In this document: positions 32,921 to 45,523 of the stretch, piece after piece
Layout of the letters: every line of letters begins with the position of its first letter
How positions within the stretch are numbered: the stretch's first letter is position 1
NCBI GenBank assembly: GCA_034769895.1
Contig: CM068372.1
Coordinates: 380,193,910-380,257,909, forward strand
Reading direction: 5' to 3'
DNA length: 64,000 nucleotides
From: Magicicada septendecula
Lineage: Eukaryota > Arthropoda > Insecta > Hemiptera > Cicadidae
The notes under the pieces: generated by a model
What the model saw: the letters and a program-made list of their open reading frames with translations, nothing else
The model's database searches: none
What the model was told of the DNA's origin: nothing
Made by a program: the position numbers and the translations under genes

Positions 32921-33494
32921 TATTATTAATAATAATGACAGACACTGCAGCGAGTCGGTAATAGAAGTGACATTAAACTAATTTATTTGTCAAACAGCAG
33001 TAGAAATCATGGAAATAATTAATAGAATGTATTTAATAACTTCTCTAATAAAAACTGGCATTGTTACACTACGGCAAACTATTGAATGTTTTGTAAAATA
33101 AGGCTGCAGCCTACGCGTGACCGTCACAGTGTGAACGTTAAGTCTGAAGCCGGCTCGCCCCGCTATGCAGACGTCTGGGCGTCTCATATGTTTATCATGG
33201 GGGCGTTACTAGATCCCGGGTTAAGTGACATCCTACGCTCTGCACTGTCATCCGATATCAAATAATTTAAATGCCTCCAAGTCACACTAACTACCCTTTT
33301 ATTTTCTCTCTGTGTCATCGTATACTGTAATTGAAACAATCGATAATTTAACTAAGTATAGAATATGTTGTACAGTGATAACATTTTTACTGTAATATTA
33401 TAAGATTATAATGATACGATAACGATTTACTTATCACGTTAAACATCTTTGTTAAAGATCTTTTTATTCTGTTCTTATTTCTCTGATAAGATCT
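32921..33494. other. Spacer, nothing recognised
   Basis: No gene or repeat recognised. Confidence 0.45.
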
Positions 33495-34265
33495 TCTTCT
33501 TCATTCCAGGATAAGGCGACATCACCTGTTCCGGTCTCTATTTCTAAGCCGTCTTTTGCGTGGTCTTCCCACATCTCTTTGACCTTTGGGCTCATATTGT
33601 AAAGCTTGTTGAGGTAGCCTTTTCACTTCCAGTCGTCCTATATGTTCAATTCATCTCAGTTTATATTCCTCGATTCTTGTATTTACAGACAATATACCCA
33701 ATCCATGCCTTATCATATCGTTTCTAATTCTATCGTTTCATGTACATCCCTTTACGTATCTCAAGAAATTCCAGCTCGTCTATAACTTGTATCTTTTTTA
33801 GATAATACCCATGTTTCGGAACCGCGTAAAACATTGGAGACAGCCATAACCTTAAAGAACTTCATTCGAGTTTCATATCTTGTTTTTTTCCCTAAAGTTG
33901 TTTTAATAGTGCCACAAATCGCCTGAAACCTGTTTATCTTTCTCTCGATGTCCTCGTCAAGTTGATATGTAATATCACATCCTAGGTTTTTGAAAACCGG
34001 ATATCTGCTCCAGCACTTTATCATTGATCGTAATGTTTCATTTTATGGGATGTTGGCATTTAAAAGCCATTGCTTTCGTTTTATTAATAGATATATTCAA
34101 ATTATATTGAACAATGTGATGGCTCATTCGGTGAATATCTGAATATAGCTCTCTGTAAATTATCTTCTGTTTCTTGCATAATGAGCTGGTCATCTGCATA
34201 TAATAAAGTTTACAAAATATGAAATTCTGTCTTCCACGTTTTAACCAAGTCGTCTACATATAGAT
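33495..34265 (-). mobile_element. LINE ORF2 remnant: RT palm to C-terminus
   Basis: On minus, L-L-Y-A-D-D-Q-L-I-M near 34200 is the intact palm box. Next comes a 33761-34024 frame with F-K-N-L-G-C-D-I-T-Y, V-M-A-V-S-N-V and G-S-E-T-W. Last comes a tail with R-D-V-G-R-P-R-K-R near 33560, and a GAA tail (CTT at 33492-33502 on plus). The tail matches 516-680. Frameshifts separate the segments and the 5' half is missing. Confidence 0.85.
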
Positions 34266-36246
34266 TAATAAGGTTCTCTCTGATAAGACAGTATAACTAA
34301 ATACATAATATTTCACATACTAATTTGTACGTTTACGGTTTTATATTCTACTTTGAATTTATACGCACGATTAACTGTGTAAATTGTTTTTTTTAGACTG
34401 TTGTTGTGGTTTATGAAAGCTTGTATGCAAGCTTTTAAAATGGAAGTTTTCAAAATGAACATTTTTGTTGTTGAGATACTGTGAACATAACAGAAGGTTT
34501 TCCCTTACATTTCTACAGTAGATAATTTTTTGTAACCTACTTTCTACATTTTTTGTTAGTTTTTTGTAGTTACTCTAATGTTTTAAAATTATTGTCTTCT
34601 AGAAATTGGATGAAAACTTAAAAAATAATATTTTTAATGAATTTTTAAATTGAAATTTGCGCAGATTAGGGACATAGTAGTGCGTACACAACCTACAAAG
34701 TCACTGCTCATAGGACAATTTATAAAATCTATACTGTAAACAAACAGCATGAAATTTTATGGCATATAATTCCACAGCCACAAATTTTGTATGGTAATCA
34801 AATTTAGAAATAATAAATATTACATGTAATATATTTATAATATTCAATATATATTGCGGTGAACAAGGTCGCATAGAATAAATAATAAGTCGATATCTGA
34901 GATATGGAAATGTTCTGGCTTTAATTAAAGTTTTCCTTAAATTTAGAATGCACAGAGTTTACTACAGTTTCTAACCAACAAAATTAATATACAGTTTTTT
35001 AATACAAATAAAATAAATTAATAGTTCTGTTTAAACAAATAAATAAATTACTACTTCTTTGTATATAAAAATTAATAAGCAGTTTCTTTTTATACAAATA
35101 CAATAATTTAATGTCAGTTTCTGTTGACCTTCAGTATTAAATTTAAATGATTGTTACACTAATAACATACAAGTTAATTTCTAAAAGGTTTCTCTTCTTA
35201 TCAGTTTATAATTGATTATTTAGTTTATTATAAATGATTCACTTCCCTGAATAAGATGACTGATGCAGTGTCTCCTTGTTTCCTGCTGAATGTCTCCTAC
35301 TGCTCCTTTCAGGTAGCCGTCAGGATACCCGCTCCTCCTGTGGTTCTTCTTCAGGATTTCCTCTCGTTCATAAGCTTTCAGGGTCGTCTTACGGGTTAGG
35401 TACTTCCATGACAATATGCAATTTAATTAGTTAATCAATTAATTTATATAGCTCCGGCAACTTGATGTGTTCGTAGACCTAATCGGACAATCTTGCAACT
35501 GATACCGAACTAGCACACGATTTAAACAGTCCCGCACTTTACTATTAGTGTTCGTAACTACTGACAGACCTAACGTACTGAACCAGTGTTAACGATAACA
35601 CGTTATAGGAAGTAACGATACTGCTTTCCTTGAGTACTACGGTAGACTGATTTACATCCCATCACGGACCGAATCAACTGATATATTCGTCCATTTGATT
35701 GGTCAGAGCCGCTCCCTCTCCCTTAAGCTATAGTCCAGATAACACTTTACTTGTAAGAAATTGCATATGGGCAATGTAAAACGTGCACAAAAAACCGGTA
35801 TAATTTGATTACTTTTCATGTGGGTGATAAAACCTTTTTTTATGATTTTTGTACTCATATATTTTGTACTTTAAAACATTAACAAACATTACTACCAGAT
35901 TGGTCTTATTTTTATGCACAGTCTGGTCTAAGTCTTATGTCAGACTTTTGCTTTACAGAAAAATTTATTTAATTTAATTCATTTTTAATGTTAATTCGTA
36001 AAACAGTTATTCACACGCACACACGCGCACTCGCCATATGCCTGTGCATACGTTCGCACTATTTCACAACACTTACATTTTTTTATACAGTCAAAAATTA
36101 ACTTAATCTAACAATTCTGACATGATTCTTACTGTCTATAATACAATGGTCCAACACGCAACTTTTACTTTGAATAGTTCTCATTGAAACATGCTATCAT
36201 ATGTTAAGAGTGAGATTTATTATTTCATATACAAATCTCACCCATT
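34266..36246. other. AT-rich 2-kb region without genes
   Basis: No coding pattern. A CAGTCCCGCAC...ACTATTAGTG stretch near 35528-35550 resembles part of the LTR-like repeat (minus orientation). Confidence 0.45.
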
Positions 36247-36247
36247 G

Positions 36248-36292
<45 letters not shown>
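36247..36292. repeat. (TA)n microsatellite
   Basis: Pure TA run immediately left of the Penelope-like palindrome. Confidence 0.95.
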
Positions 36293-36298
<6 letters not shown>

Positions 36299-36327
36299 CA
36301 CTTTCTGCTACAGTCCGTTTCTTGATG

Positions 36328-36924
36328 TATATAATACATTTAATATTTATAATTAAATTTACCTCAAGATATTATTTTTCTATTTGGAACATGTTTCGAG
36401 AGTTCATGTTCTCTCATCTTCAGCCTTCGCGATCTTGTTTCTGGTGAAGTATTTGTGTGTTGGCTTCTGGATGCTATTAAGGTTGTTTGTTGGTCTTTGG
36501 TATTTTACAGTTGTATTATTGTGTGTGATTGTGGTATATGTTTTTGTATTTTGTGTATTTTCGATGTTGAGTGCTTTGAATATTGTGTAATGTTTTGTAT
36601 TGATTTGTATTGATATTGATTTGTAAACTAATACCAGAACAAATACAAATCAATACAAAACATGACACAATATTCAAAGCACTCAACATCGAAAATACAC
36701 AAAATACAAAAACATACCACAATCACACACAATAATACAACTGTAAAATACTAAAGACCAACAAACAACCTTAATTGCATCCAGAAGCCAACACACAAAT
36801 ACTTCACCAGAAACAAGATCGCGAAGGCTGAAGTTGAGAGAACAGGAACTCTCGAAACATGTTCCAAATAGAAAAATAATATCTTGAGGTCAATTTAATT
36901 ATAAATATTAAATGTAATATATAT
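36328..36924. mobile_element. Penelope-like palindrome (inverted dimer), family C, about 597 bp
   Basis: Arms of about 280 bp are almost exact complements around a centre near 36626. Both arms are homologous to the terminal repeat and C-terminal coding end of the element at 16203-17380: a frame on either strand carries M-L-S-A-L-N-I-V-S-C-F-V, matching the antisense of that element, and the HHR block GAAACATGTTCC is shared. The unit is two inverted copies of one PLE end joined head to head, much younger than its surroundings given the high arm identity. Confidence 0.85.
36386..36425 (-). ncRNA. Hammerhead-like ribozyme in palindrome left arm (family C)
   Basis: On minus: CUGAAGA, stem II GAGAG/CUCUC, GAAA, palindromic ACAUGU as stem III, then U and CC; stem I is only GG/CC. 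The mirror copy in the right arm (near 36828-36867, plus) reads CUGAAGU and so has lost a core base. Confidence 0.5.
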
Positions 36925-39369
36925 ATATATTACAACATTACAAATTGAGTGTAATTTGATTTGGGTAGCCCCACGATTTTGGAGCGCCAAAATATATATA
37001 ACATTACTGGTAATGTGTACCAATTAATGGAGTTTGGGTGCAATGGTAATAAGAGTAGTCATTGATTTAATTGTAACGAGTTTTCATAATTTTATTTATA
37101 AAACACAAGCTTGTTTAAAAATCTCAACTACTTCGCCATAAATATTCATTAATGTTCGCTTCAAACGTTCAAATGTAGCAGTACATTTAACATTAAATAA
37201 ATCTTATATTCTACAGTAACAAAGTTATATTCTAAATACTTATTTGTCAATATTAAAACTCGACTGCTCAGTCTGACAGTGTGCTTTACTGCAGTTTCAT
37301 TTTTATTATTTTTTTTTTAATAACTTCCAACTACGTTAATTTATGTATTGCATACTTGGTAATCATTGATTACTTTGCAAACTTTAAAATAAAATTGAAA
37401 TTGACTAAATTAATCGTTAAACATCAAACAAATAAAAAATATTTTAATAAATTTAAATAAAATTCTCTGAACCTCTTTATCTACATTTTACATAAAACTC
37501 TTATTCATGTTTAAATTTCAAAATGTCTTTTAAATGTCTTTGGTCTCTCATTTAAAAGTTATAAATGGATTATCTGTCACCTCGATTTTGTAGCTTATAC
37601 TGATGTCCTCCGTTTATCCGTATGTCCTCTTCTGATCGGAGTTCACTGCACGTCTCCAGGTTCCACTCGTCATCCTCCAGTTACTCGTCTATCATGGACC
37701 CACCTGGTTGATGTAGGATAGTGTGAGAGGTTGCTCTACACCAGCTGCTGTCGTTCTAGCAGACGCCTCTACTGTTCAGCATAGCGTTCCTCTGCATGAT
37801 GTAAGATAGTAACTTGTCTTGACTGACGGACCTAACGTACATTCGTATTCGGAAACAGATTAAGAGTTACTATTTTGCACTTATGACGAACATAGCGTCC
37901 GTCCGCGTCTACTGTTCGATTAACAAAAATTAGAAACTCGCGTCGCCAACGGACAGAGCGTCCGCGACTGAAGACTGATTGAGAAGAAGGGCTGGCTTCT
38001 CTCGTGCCCTATTTACGTATAATCGAGCATCGTACAGCACCTGTTGAGACAGAATTCTGCCGGTTTGAAATTGCTCGGTGGCGTCAGTTCTCCCACTCTC
38101 GTCCAATTTCATATTTTTGCACATTTCTGCCAATGGCAAAGTCTGATGTGAACTACAGGGTGCTCTAACGATGGATGATTTAATTACAAATGTCCAACGT
38201 AATTTCCATCGTAATAGAATAATCCGTGTAATTACTACGCACTTAAAATTGCACTGAATTCCCACTGCGCGTCCTTTTCACGCCGTTTTCTCACTACACG
38301 TGCGCATTAATTTCATACACATTTTGGAGTCTTTGAATTTTTCCTACCATCTATCGTTTCATATAATTAAATAAAAACTGTAATTTGACAATTATTGAGG
38401 GTGAGATTGCAAACTTTCATGCTCGAGCTGGCCTCACTCGCACACATCACTTACTACTGTACACACTCCCAGCGACAGTTGTGTGAGTGATCAGGTCAGC
38501 GCCTACCTGTCTACATTCCGTATTTTTAACATAAACCAAGCTTTCAATCTCATACCTGCTTATTTATTAAATATTTATAAATTTAATTTAAATATTTATT
38601 TTATCTATTAAATGCACAGTACAGCATATGATTGTACTGTCGCAATATATCTCATATATTTAACGTAAGTACTAACGTTGAGCCGGTGATTGACTCAATA
38701 TACAGCAGAATATATTTTGTACTTTTATGTACCTTTTAAGACGATTAAAACGAAAATTATTATAACTTTTTATAAATCTATTTTTTTTTTTTATTTGGAA
38801 CTGCAGCTGTTGATTTCACTCGAGATAAACAACATGTTAAAATAACCAAATCATTTGGTTTCTGATGAGACTAAATTTTCACAGGCAATACATAATATTA
38901 GAGACATACACACAGATACACACACATGCGCTCGCGAGCCAATTCATGCTTACACAAATTTGTCCACATTGTTTACACGTTACTCATATCACATATTCAA
39001 TTTGGTATGAAAAATCATCGCTATTATGACTTCGCTGTAACTTCTATAAAGTCATATAAATCAATGCAGAGCTATGATGTATTTTAGAAATTGTATCTTT
39101 TTTTTTTTTTTTTCGCTTATATACCTATTGTAAAGAGTTATACTCAAATCTGTGCATATTTGTAGAAGAAATCATAATCATCATAAAAGTTAAAAGAAAT
39201 TAAGAAACATTGCGGAAAGAATAATAAAACTGTGCAGTAATAAATAAGTACAGATTATTATCATGGACAACGGTAAAAAGAGGCAGATTCCCTGCGTTCC
39301 TCAAAGTACGTTAAGAAAAGAATTACTCGTCCCAGATAATTTTTTTCTTTATCAAACAGCCGTTTTCTA
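36925..39369. other. 2.4-kb AT-rich region, no supported gene
   Basis: Longest open frame is 111 codons on minus (37930-38265); it has no recognisable domain and lies in otherwise non-coding sequence, so it is not called. T15 run near 39098-39112. Confidence 0.45.
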
Positions 39370-39810
39370 TTATACAATTTTATTCCAGGCCGTTGCCACA
39401 AATACTGATAAAAGACTTTCCTACACCTTATCCGAATCACCATCATCAAAATCTTCTTAAAGATTTTAGGTTTTACCGGCCTGTTCCTATTCCACAGTCC
39501 GCGTTTTCTTAGGTCTAACAACTTTTCTTCTGCCTCGAAGGTTATAATCGTTTGTAATCTTTCACCGTCTTTGGTATTCTACTTTGTTCCACTATATGTA
39601 TGTGATGAAACCATTTTCTTCTGTATCATTTAATCCTTTCATAAACAGCAAAAATATCTAAATCACTTCTTATCTCTTAATTTCTTATATGATCTCGTCT
39701 ATTACACCTTTTAACTGATCTCAGAAATTTCATTTCTGCTGTTTCTATCTTCTGTTCATCTTTTCTCTTCATGACCCAAGTTTTAGAACCATACAGTAGC
39801 AATTACATCT
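39370..39810 (-). mobile_element. LINE ORF2 C-terminal remnant
   Basis: Minus-strand broken frames read I-E-T-A-E-M-K-F-L-R-S-V-K-R-C near 39730, W-F-H-H-I-H-I-V-E-Q-S-R-I-P-K near 39600 and a lysine/arginine-rich tail toward 39480. Multiple frameshifts. Confidence 0.7.
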
Positions 39811-41106
39811 GTAATAAAATCAGGAATAGCAGCTGAATGGAATTTTGACAAGTTTCCGTGTCATACGCAAGCAGTGGAGCGGTGTGTGACAGAAGCGTCA
39901 CAAGAAGTCGTTGGTGCCAAGTCCTGGGATTGGTTCCTCAGAATTGACGCTTCTTTCACGATCCGTCATGCCACGTTTTTCGCACAAATCGGAGTTTATA
40001 ATAGCAAGTACCAAAAAGAATGAATAAAAACTATTGACATAATGCCATAGCTCGTAGGATTTATCATTAACTATTTTATGTAAAAATGTAAATGTATGTG
40101 AAAATGTAAAATTTGCAATTTTAATATTAAAAATGTTTTCTTTTAGGTGCAATGCGCGAACAATAAAAGTTGAAATATCTGTCCTTTTTAATTTATGTAT
40201 CTTACCTGTAGTATTCTGTACTTATCTAAATCTGTAACTTTGAGTTACTTAAAGAAAGTTTCTTTTCTTTAATTACAAAAAATTGGTAAAATTGATCAGT
40301 TTTTATGATTTTCGGGGAGTTTTTATGATTTTTATTTATTTTAATTATCTGTCCTAGGCCCAAGTTTTCCGCGGTATAGCGAATCGAATTAAAATATTTT
40401 TCGGCCCACCCTAGTCAATACCTGTTTGGTCCAAGTAACGAATTTTCTCTTAGAAAAGAAATATCACTTTAGTCGAAATACAAATCTTGTAGGGTACGAC
40501 TTTACAACTCTAGAAAAAGAAAAACACGATTTTTTCTAATGTCCTGTATACAAGTATGATTTGTAGCTGAAATTCGTTTCAGTTTGCAGTTGGGCAACTA
40601 GAAAGTTTGCAACAGTAAAAGGTGCAACAGTTGCCGCCCCGCGTGACACAAATTAAATACCACCCAACACCGTACAACATTACCGCGTCCTTTGTTCCCG
40701 ACTCGACCTGCAAGCAATTTGTCAGCTTTCGTGTTCCGCCAACCTTAAAACACCATATGTCCCTTCCTTTCTTGTTTTTACGCGTCGTGCACTCATTTGT
40801 ACTGTTCTACCGTTTACAAATTAATAATTAGATATCATTATTCTCGTGGTTTCTGTTTGTATCCGCCGCATTAGTATACATTTTTTTAAAGTTTAATTTA
40901 ACACGAAATTTATGATTTACCGAGTATATGTGGCGTTGTTTGTAAATTAAAGCGTAGTGATTTCAAATTAATTTCAAGTTGTCCATTATTTATCGTGACC
41001 TTAACGTGTTGATTATTACATTATTTAATTAACAAAATTGTGTTTGTGATTGTAATCACAAACAGAATTAAGACTGTGTTTCGTAGGCTTACAGGCCGGA
41101 GTCAAT
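39811..41106. other. Spacer; small hairpin at 41041-41064
   Basis: No gene. At 41041-41064 TGTTTGTGATT is followed by GT and its exact complement. The word matches the outer end of the family A Penelope-like foldback (AATTCTGTTTGTGATTA near 22920), so it may be a junction remnant of that family. Confidence 0.5.
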
Positions 41107-41608
41107 GTTGTTAAAATTTCTTCCCGAGCTGTTTGGCCTAGGTCCAATGTTTTCTGCAAAACTAGACTTTTCGGCAGTGTCATCGACTGCCATCGTCAAT
41201 GAAAATCGAGTGCGCTAACGTGAGGTGGTGACCACAGTACTGCGGTTAAGGCTGCAGAAGTCCCCTGAACTTAATGACAGGCTTTCACCAAACCGAAATC
41301 GTACTTTTACCCCGCTTAAGTAGTTTATGACAAGATGCGTTGCGAACCTCTAATACACGTTCTTTTATCTGTTTAGCTGGTGGTTGATTTATTACTGTAT
41401 CGTGTCGCTTAGAAAATTTATAAGTAGAACTGGTGTTCACGGGACTTCTCCAGCCTTAACCACAGTACTGTGGACTCTAACGCATACCACCTCACATTAG
41501 CGTACTCGATTTTCACTGAAGATGGCAGTCGATGGCACTGCCGAAACGTCTGGTTTTACAGAAAACACTGGACCACGGCCAAACAGCCCGGGAAGGAATT
41601 TTAACAAC
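41107..41608. mobile_element. Penelope-like foldback element, family B, 502 bp
   Basis: Arms 41107-41270 and 41432-41608 are complementary (outer ends GTTGTTAAAATTTCTTCCCG and its complement). The centre aligns with 11530-11640. The right arm has the hammerhead-like block; the left arm copy is decayed. There is no coding sequence. A second foldback starts at its right end. Confidence 0.75.
41513..41553 (+). ncRNA. Hammerhead-like ribozyme (family B, right arm)
   Basis: CTGAAGA (41516-41522), stem II GGCAG/CTGCC, GAAA (41543-41546), ACGT as minimal stem III, C at the cleavage site and a 2-3 bp stem I (CA/TG). The left-arm equivalent has GAAA intact but TTGACGA in the core. Confidence 0.45.
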
Positions 41609-41785
41609 AGAAATAACACTGTTGCACACCACTATAGAAAATTGTTTTCGATTTGCGCTTTCAAGCTTGACAGCTCATCATCAGATTGGAAATAATTCCG
41701 CTCTAGTAATGAGCTGTGAAGTTTCAAAGCGTTAATGGAAAAACGTTCTATAGTGGTGTGCAACAATGTTATTTGTGTTTCTGAT
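41607..41785. mobile_element. Short Penelope-like foldback, family A
   Basis: Arms AAATAACACTGTTGCACACC and TATAGTGGTGTGCAACAATG are the same terminal sequence as the 22331-22967 element, but with little between them. The left arm (41664-41706, minus) has CTGATGA and GAAAGCGC, but the last base of stem III is changed, so cleavage would be impaired. The right arm lacks part of the core. Confidence 0.7.
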
Positions 41786-42078
41786 TAGACTATTCGTGAT
41801 AAGATTTTATCTAGCCGTTGTTCGGAAGCAAGACTGCATAGTATATCTAGTAATCTCCCTGTATAGACCTATACCTCTAATTATACAGGCTGTATTTCCT
41901 AGTGGATACCGAATTGCGGAGGTAATAAAAACGCTGTTTTTATTCAACGTTTCAAGATTTTTTATAATACAATAATCATGCCTACAACATAAAATACGAA
42001 ATAGTGTGATTTTAACAGATTTTTATTTCACTTGACATAATATTAATCGTGGAGTTGTGTTGTAAAACACGAATGTTT

Positions 42079-42079
<1 letters not shown>

Positions 42080-42114
<35 letters not shown>
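42080..42114. repeat. (TA)n microsatellite
   Basis: Pure TA run. Confidence 0.95.
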
Positions 42115-42116
<2 letters not shown>

Positions 42117-42382
42117 TATAGCAGCCCATCAGTTTAACCAATACCCCATAGAAATTAGCTGTGATTGTAGAACATTTTTGATGCAGAATAATTCGCCATC
42201 AGATCGGTGTTCAACAATCGATGACGTTGAACTGATGCCCTAAATTGAAGAAAATATATACAAACGTTTATACAAGTAACAATTCACCCATCAATTCAAA
42301 CTCGTTTTATACACTTTTACTCGTTATGTCTATGTATATATATAAACTTTGTATATATGAATCTACATAATTACGCTCAGAA

Positions 42383-44461
42383 TCTTGATGGCTTATTTTA
42401 ATATAAAATAAAAGTCATTGTATATATGTATTCTATGTATGTATGTATGTTCCACATCTCCTCCTAAACCACTGGACCGATTTCAACCAAACTTGGCACA
42501 AATATTTTACGCAACGAGAGAACCAACATAGGACAGGTGTTTTTTTCGATACGATCCTTTGGGGGGGGGGTCCTTTAGGGTCTTAAAAACTATTAGATCT
42601 GGTTACCATGGCAACCCAATAGAATACATTCTGGTTGCCATAGCATCGGTGGAGGCATCCCGCGTAGACTAGCCCGGGAGTCATCCGATGGGCCTTCCCC
42701 GGAGTCCGTCCAGGGAACCCGGGGAATCTTATGTCGGATCTCGCGAAAAACGGCCGGGCCCGAGTTCCAGCGCCTCGCCCGGCATGTCGAAGGCTTTTCC
42801 GGGCTTCGGAGTACCTTCCGTACCCCGGGGAGGTCTCTGACAAAGTCCTAGCGCGGGAGTTCGACCGGCTTGGATGCCGGAAAAATCAGGCGGTGTCCCG
42901 GCATAGGTAGAAGCCTCCCGCGTAGGGAGTAGCGCGGGAGTTGTCTTTCGGGCCTTCCCTGGAGTTCGTCCACGGAACCCGGGAAGTCTTAAGTCGGATC
43001 TCGCGAAAAACAGCCGGGCCAGAGTTCCATCTTCTCCCCTGGCATGTCGACGCCTTTTCCGGGCTTCGGGGAACCTTCCGTATCCCGGGGAGGTCTCTGA
43101 CAGAGTCCTAGCGCGGGAGTTCGACCGGCCTGGATGCCGGAATAATCAGGTGGTGTCCCGGCATAGGTAGAAGCCTCCCGCGTAGGGAATAGCGCGGGAG
43201 TTGTCTGACGGGCCTTCCCTGGAGTTCGTCCACGGAACCCGGGAAGTCATAAGTCGGATCTCGCGAAAAACGGCCGGGCCAGAGTTCCAGCGTCTCGCCT
43301 GGCATGTCGACGGCTTTTCCGGGCTTCGGGGAACCTTCCGTACCCCGGAGAGGTCTCCGACAGAGTCCTAGCGCGGGAGTTCTACCGGCCTGGATGCCGG
43401 AAAAAGCAGGCGGTGTCCCGGCATAGGTGGAAGCCTGCCGCGTAGGGAATAGCGCGGGAGTCGTCCGACGGGCCTTCCCTGGAGTCCGTCCACGGAACCC
43501 GGGAAGTCCTAGGACGGATCTCGCGAAAACTGCCGGGCCAGAGTTCCAGCGCCTCGCCTGGCATGTCGACGGCTTTTTCGGGCTTCGGAGAACCTTCCGT
43601 ACCCAGGGGAGGTCTCTGACAATGTCCTAGCGTGGGAGTTCGACCGGCCTGGATGTCGGAAAGTGCAGGCTGTGTCCCGGCATAGGTAAAACACTCCCGC
43701 GTAGGGAATAGCGCGGGAGTCGTCCGACGGGCCTTCCCCGGAGTCCGTCCACGAAACCCGGGGAGTCTTAGGTCGGATCTAATTACGGCCGGGCCAGAGT
43801 CCACGGTTCTTATAAATAAATATATAGGTTATGATATCGAAGGTGGTGTACGCGTCTTAAGAAACTTTTTAATAGTGCGTGAATTCAGAGTTGTTTCAGT
43901 TTGAATTTAAAAGTGGATATGTTAAGATAGAAGTAAGTTATAAGCGAGTATAAAAAACAATTTTTTGATAGCGAATGTATTCAGATCGTAGTGTTCAGAC
44001 AATATAAATGCGCTTGCTTCAGTTTGAATTTAAAAATTGATAAGCTGAAATCTATAGAGGTATTGTATTGTTAGAATAGGTTTAGGAGACACTAATTTAA
44101 CTAATACCTTATTTCACCATTAATACAATGAATTATAAAATGACAGTTAAGTACGCAGCGCATGCAAGTACTGTAGACATTTTATTGAAAACTAATTTAG
44201 CTGTTCGCCCTCTCCCAGAGTTAGAAATCGAGCAGGAGCATCACGCGCAACAGAATTCTTCTCCAGATATAAGAATAAAGTTTATGACATGTTCTTAAAC
44301 AGGTGCGGTACAGAGTAATCTATTCCTCCAGTGAGAATGTGAACGTAACAGTATAAGGAAGATTATACAATATAGAAGTAATATAACGTTAGAACAAGAA
44401 TAGGTGCCTATGAGCCTATGAATATATTATGAACCCGAGCAACGCTGGGTAAATCGGCTAG
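42383..44461 (+). mobile_element. Helitron-like non-autonomous element
   Basis: The 3' end is Helitron-like: a short hairpin (CCCGAGCAACGCTGGG) followed by ATCGGCTAG and then T, i.e. a CTAG end at an A-T target. The 5' part (42470-42550) has ACTGGACCGATTTCAACC followed by AACTTGGCACAAATA, typical of insect Helitron-like 5' regions. TC after A at 42383 is a possible start but is not certain. No Rep/helicase frame is present. The interior is filled by the GC-rich 260-bp tandem array. Confidence 0.55.
42600..43803. repeat. GC-rich tandem array, about 260-bp unit, 4-5 copies
   Basis: Landmark GCGCGGGAGTTCGACCGG begins at 42851, 43111, 43371 and 43630 (spacing 260, 260, 259). Each unit contains CGGATCTCGCGAAAA, GGCATGTCGA and CCGGCATAGGT. 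Composition is strongly GC-rich against the AT-rich background, with abrupt edges. Open frames on both strands are by-products of GC richness. Confidence 0.9.
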
Positions 44462-45523
44462 TATCTAGTAAATGCCACGATTTTTGTTTGTTTTCGCGTT
44501 GTCTTTACGCTAATTTTTTTTTTAACGTTCTATATATAGCCTATATAATATTGCATACATGTAAAATATATATAACATGTTGCATGTTGTCAAAATTACT
44601 AAAATACGTTACTAAAAGTGATTACTGTAACACATACGGGAACAAGGGTCTTTTCAAGTATTTGTCTACAAACAACTCTCACAGCGTTCACGGCCCGCCA
44701 AGCTCCCCCACCAACGTTCCCGCCAGTCCCTTCTCCTACAGGAGCGGTGTGAAGGAGGAGTGATGGGCACACCACTACACACTAGGGATGAGCATCGCCA
44801 GAAAACCATCTATGTTAACATCGTGAAGAGTACATCGATGTTAAAAAAACATCGGTATGGAAACATCGATGTTTTAAGATTTCAAACATCGATGTTTTTA
44901 TGCCAATGTTGCAATTCAAATTAAAATCTATGCTTTTTACATGTTTGTAATAGTACAATAATTGCGGATGAATAATAAATAAAAATAATTAAAGAGAAGA
45001 ATAATATACCCCGATACTTTACTCATTTACCTTATCAGAAGATTCTGAAAAACCACATGCCCTTGGGTGACCACCACATTTTGACAGGCGGAATATGGAA
45101 ACCTCAACACTGTACCCGAGAAAACAATTTAAATACATCTAGCTTCCCCGTATCAGAATTTCCAGGGCCGTTGACAAATTCGTTGAGAATAGGTTAGGTA
45201 AAGGCGAGGTGACGTTAAAATAATTTAACTCACATTTATAATTAACTAAATCTGTTCATTATTATTTATTATTATAATGATTATAAAGTGTTTTGAACAA
45301 ACATACATAAAACCACCCTTTAACAAAAACAGAAACCTCTTTACATCTATGTCAGGTTTGTTTACTCCTAGTGAAAGTTTAAATTAGTATTCCCAAAGAG
45401 AGATAGGCCTATAAATTCTCTTATTTTCTTTTAAACAGTAAAAGCTTAATAAAATCACAGTGTAAAGTAACACTGTTAATACTTTTAGATTCAATTTATT
45501 TTTTATAACAAATTATACAGGTA
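44462..45523. other. Spacer with a cluster of AACATCGATGTT palindromes
   Basis: No gene. At 44800-44905 several exact and near copies of the 12-bp palindrome AACATCGATGTT are packed together. Confidence 0.6.

Noticed and set aside
35500..35720. Third copy of the LTR-like repeat
   Set aside because: Only short words (CAGTCCCGCAC, ACTATTAGTG) match; the ends are missing, so I did not call a feature.
37930..38265. 111-codon open frame on minus
   Set aside because: No recognisable domain, no neighbouring exon-like sequence, and length is compatible with chance in 64 kb.
42583..43804. Proline/arginine-rich open frames, one of 140 codons
   Set aside because: They arise from GC richness of the 260-bp tandem array and repeat with it.
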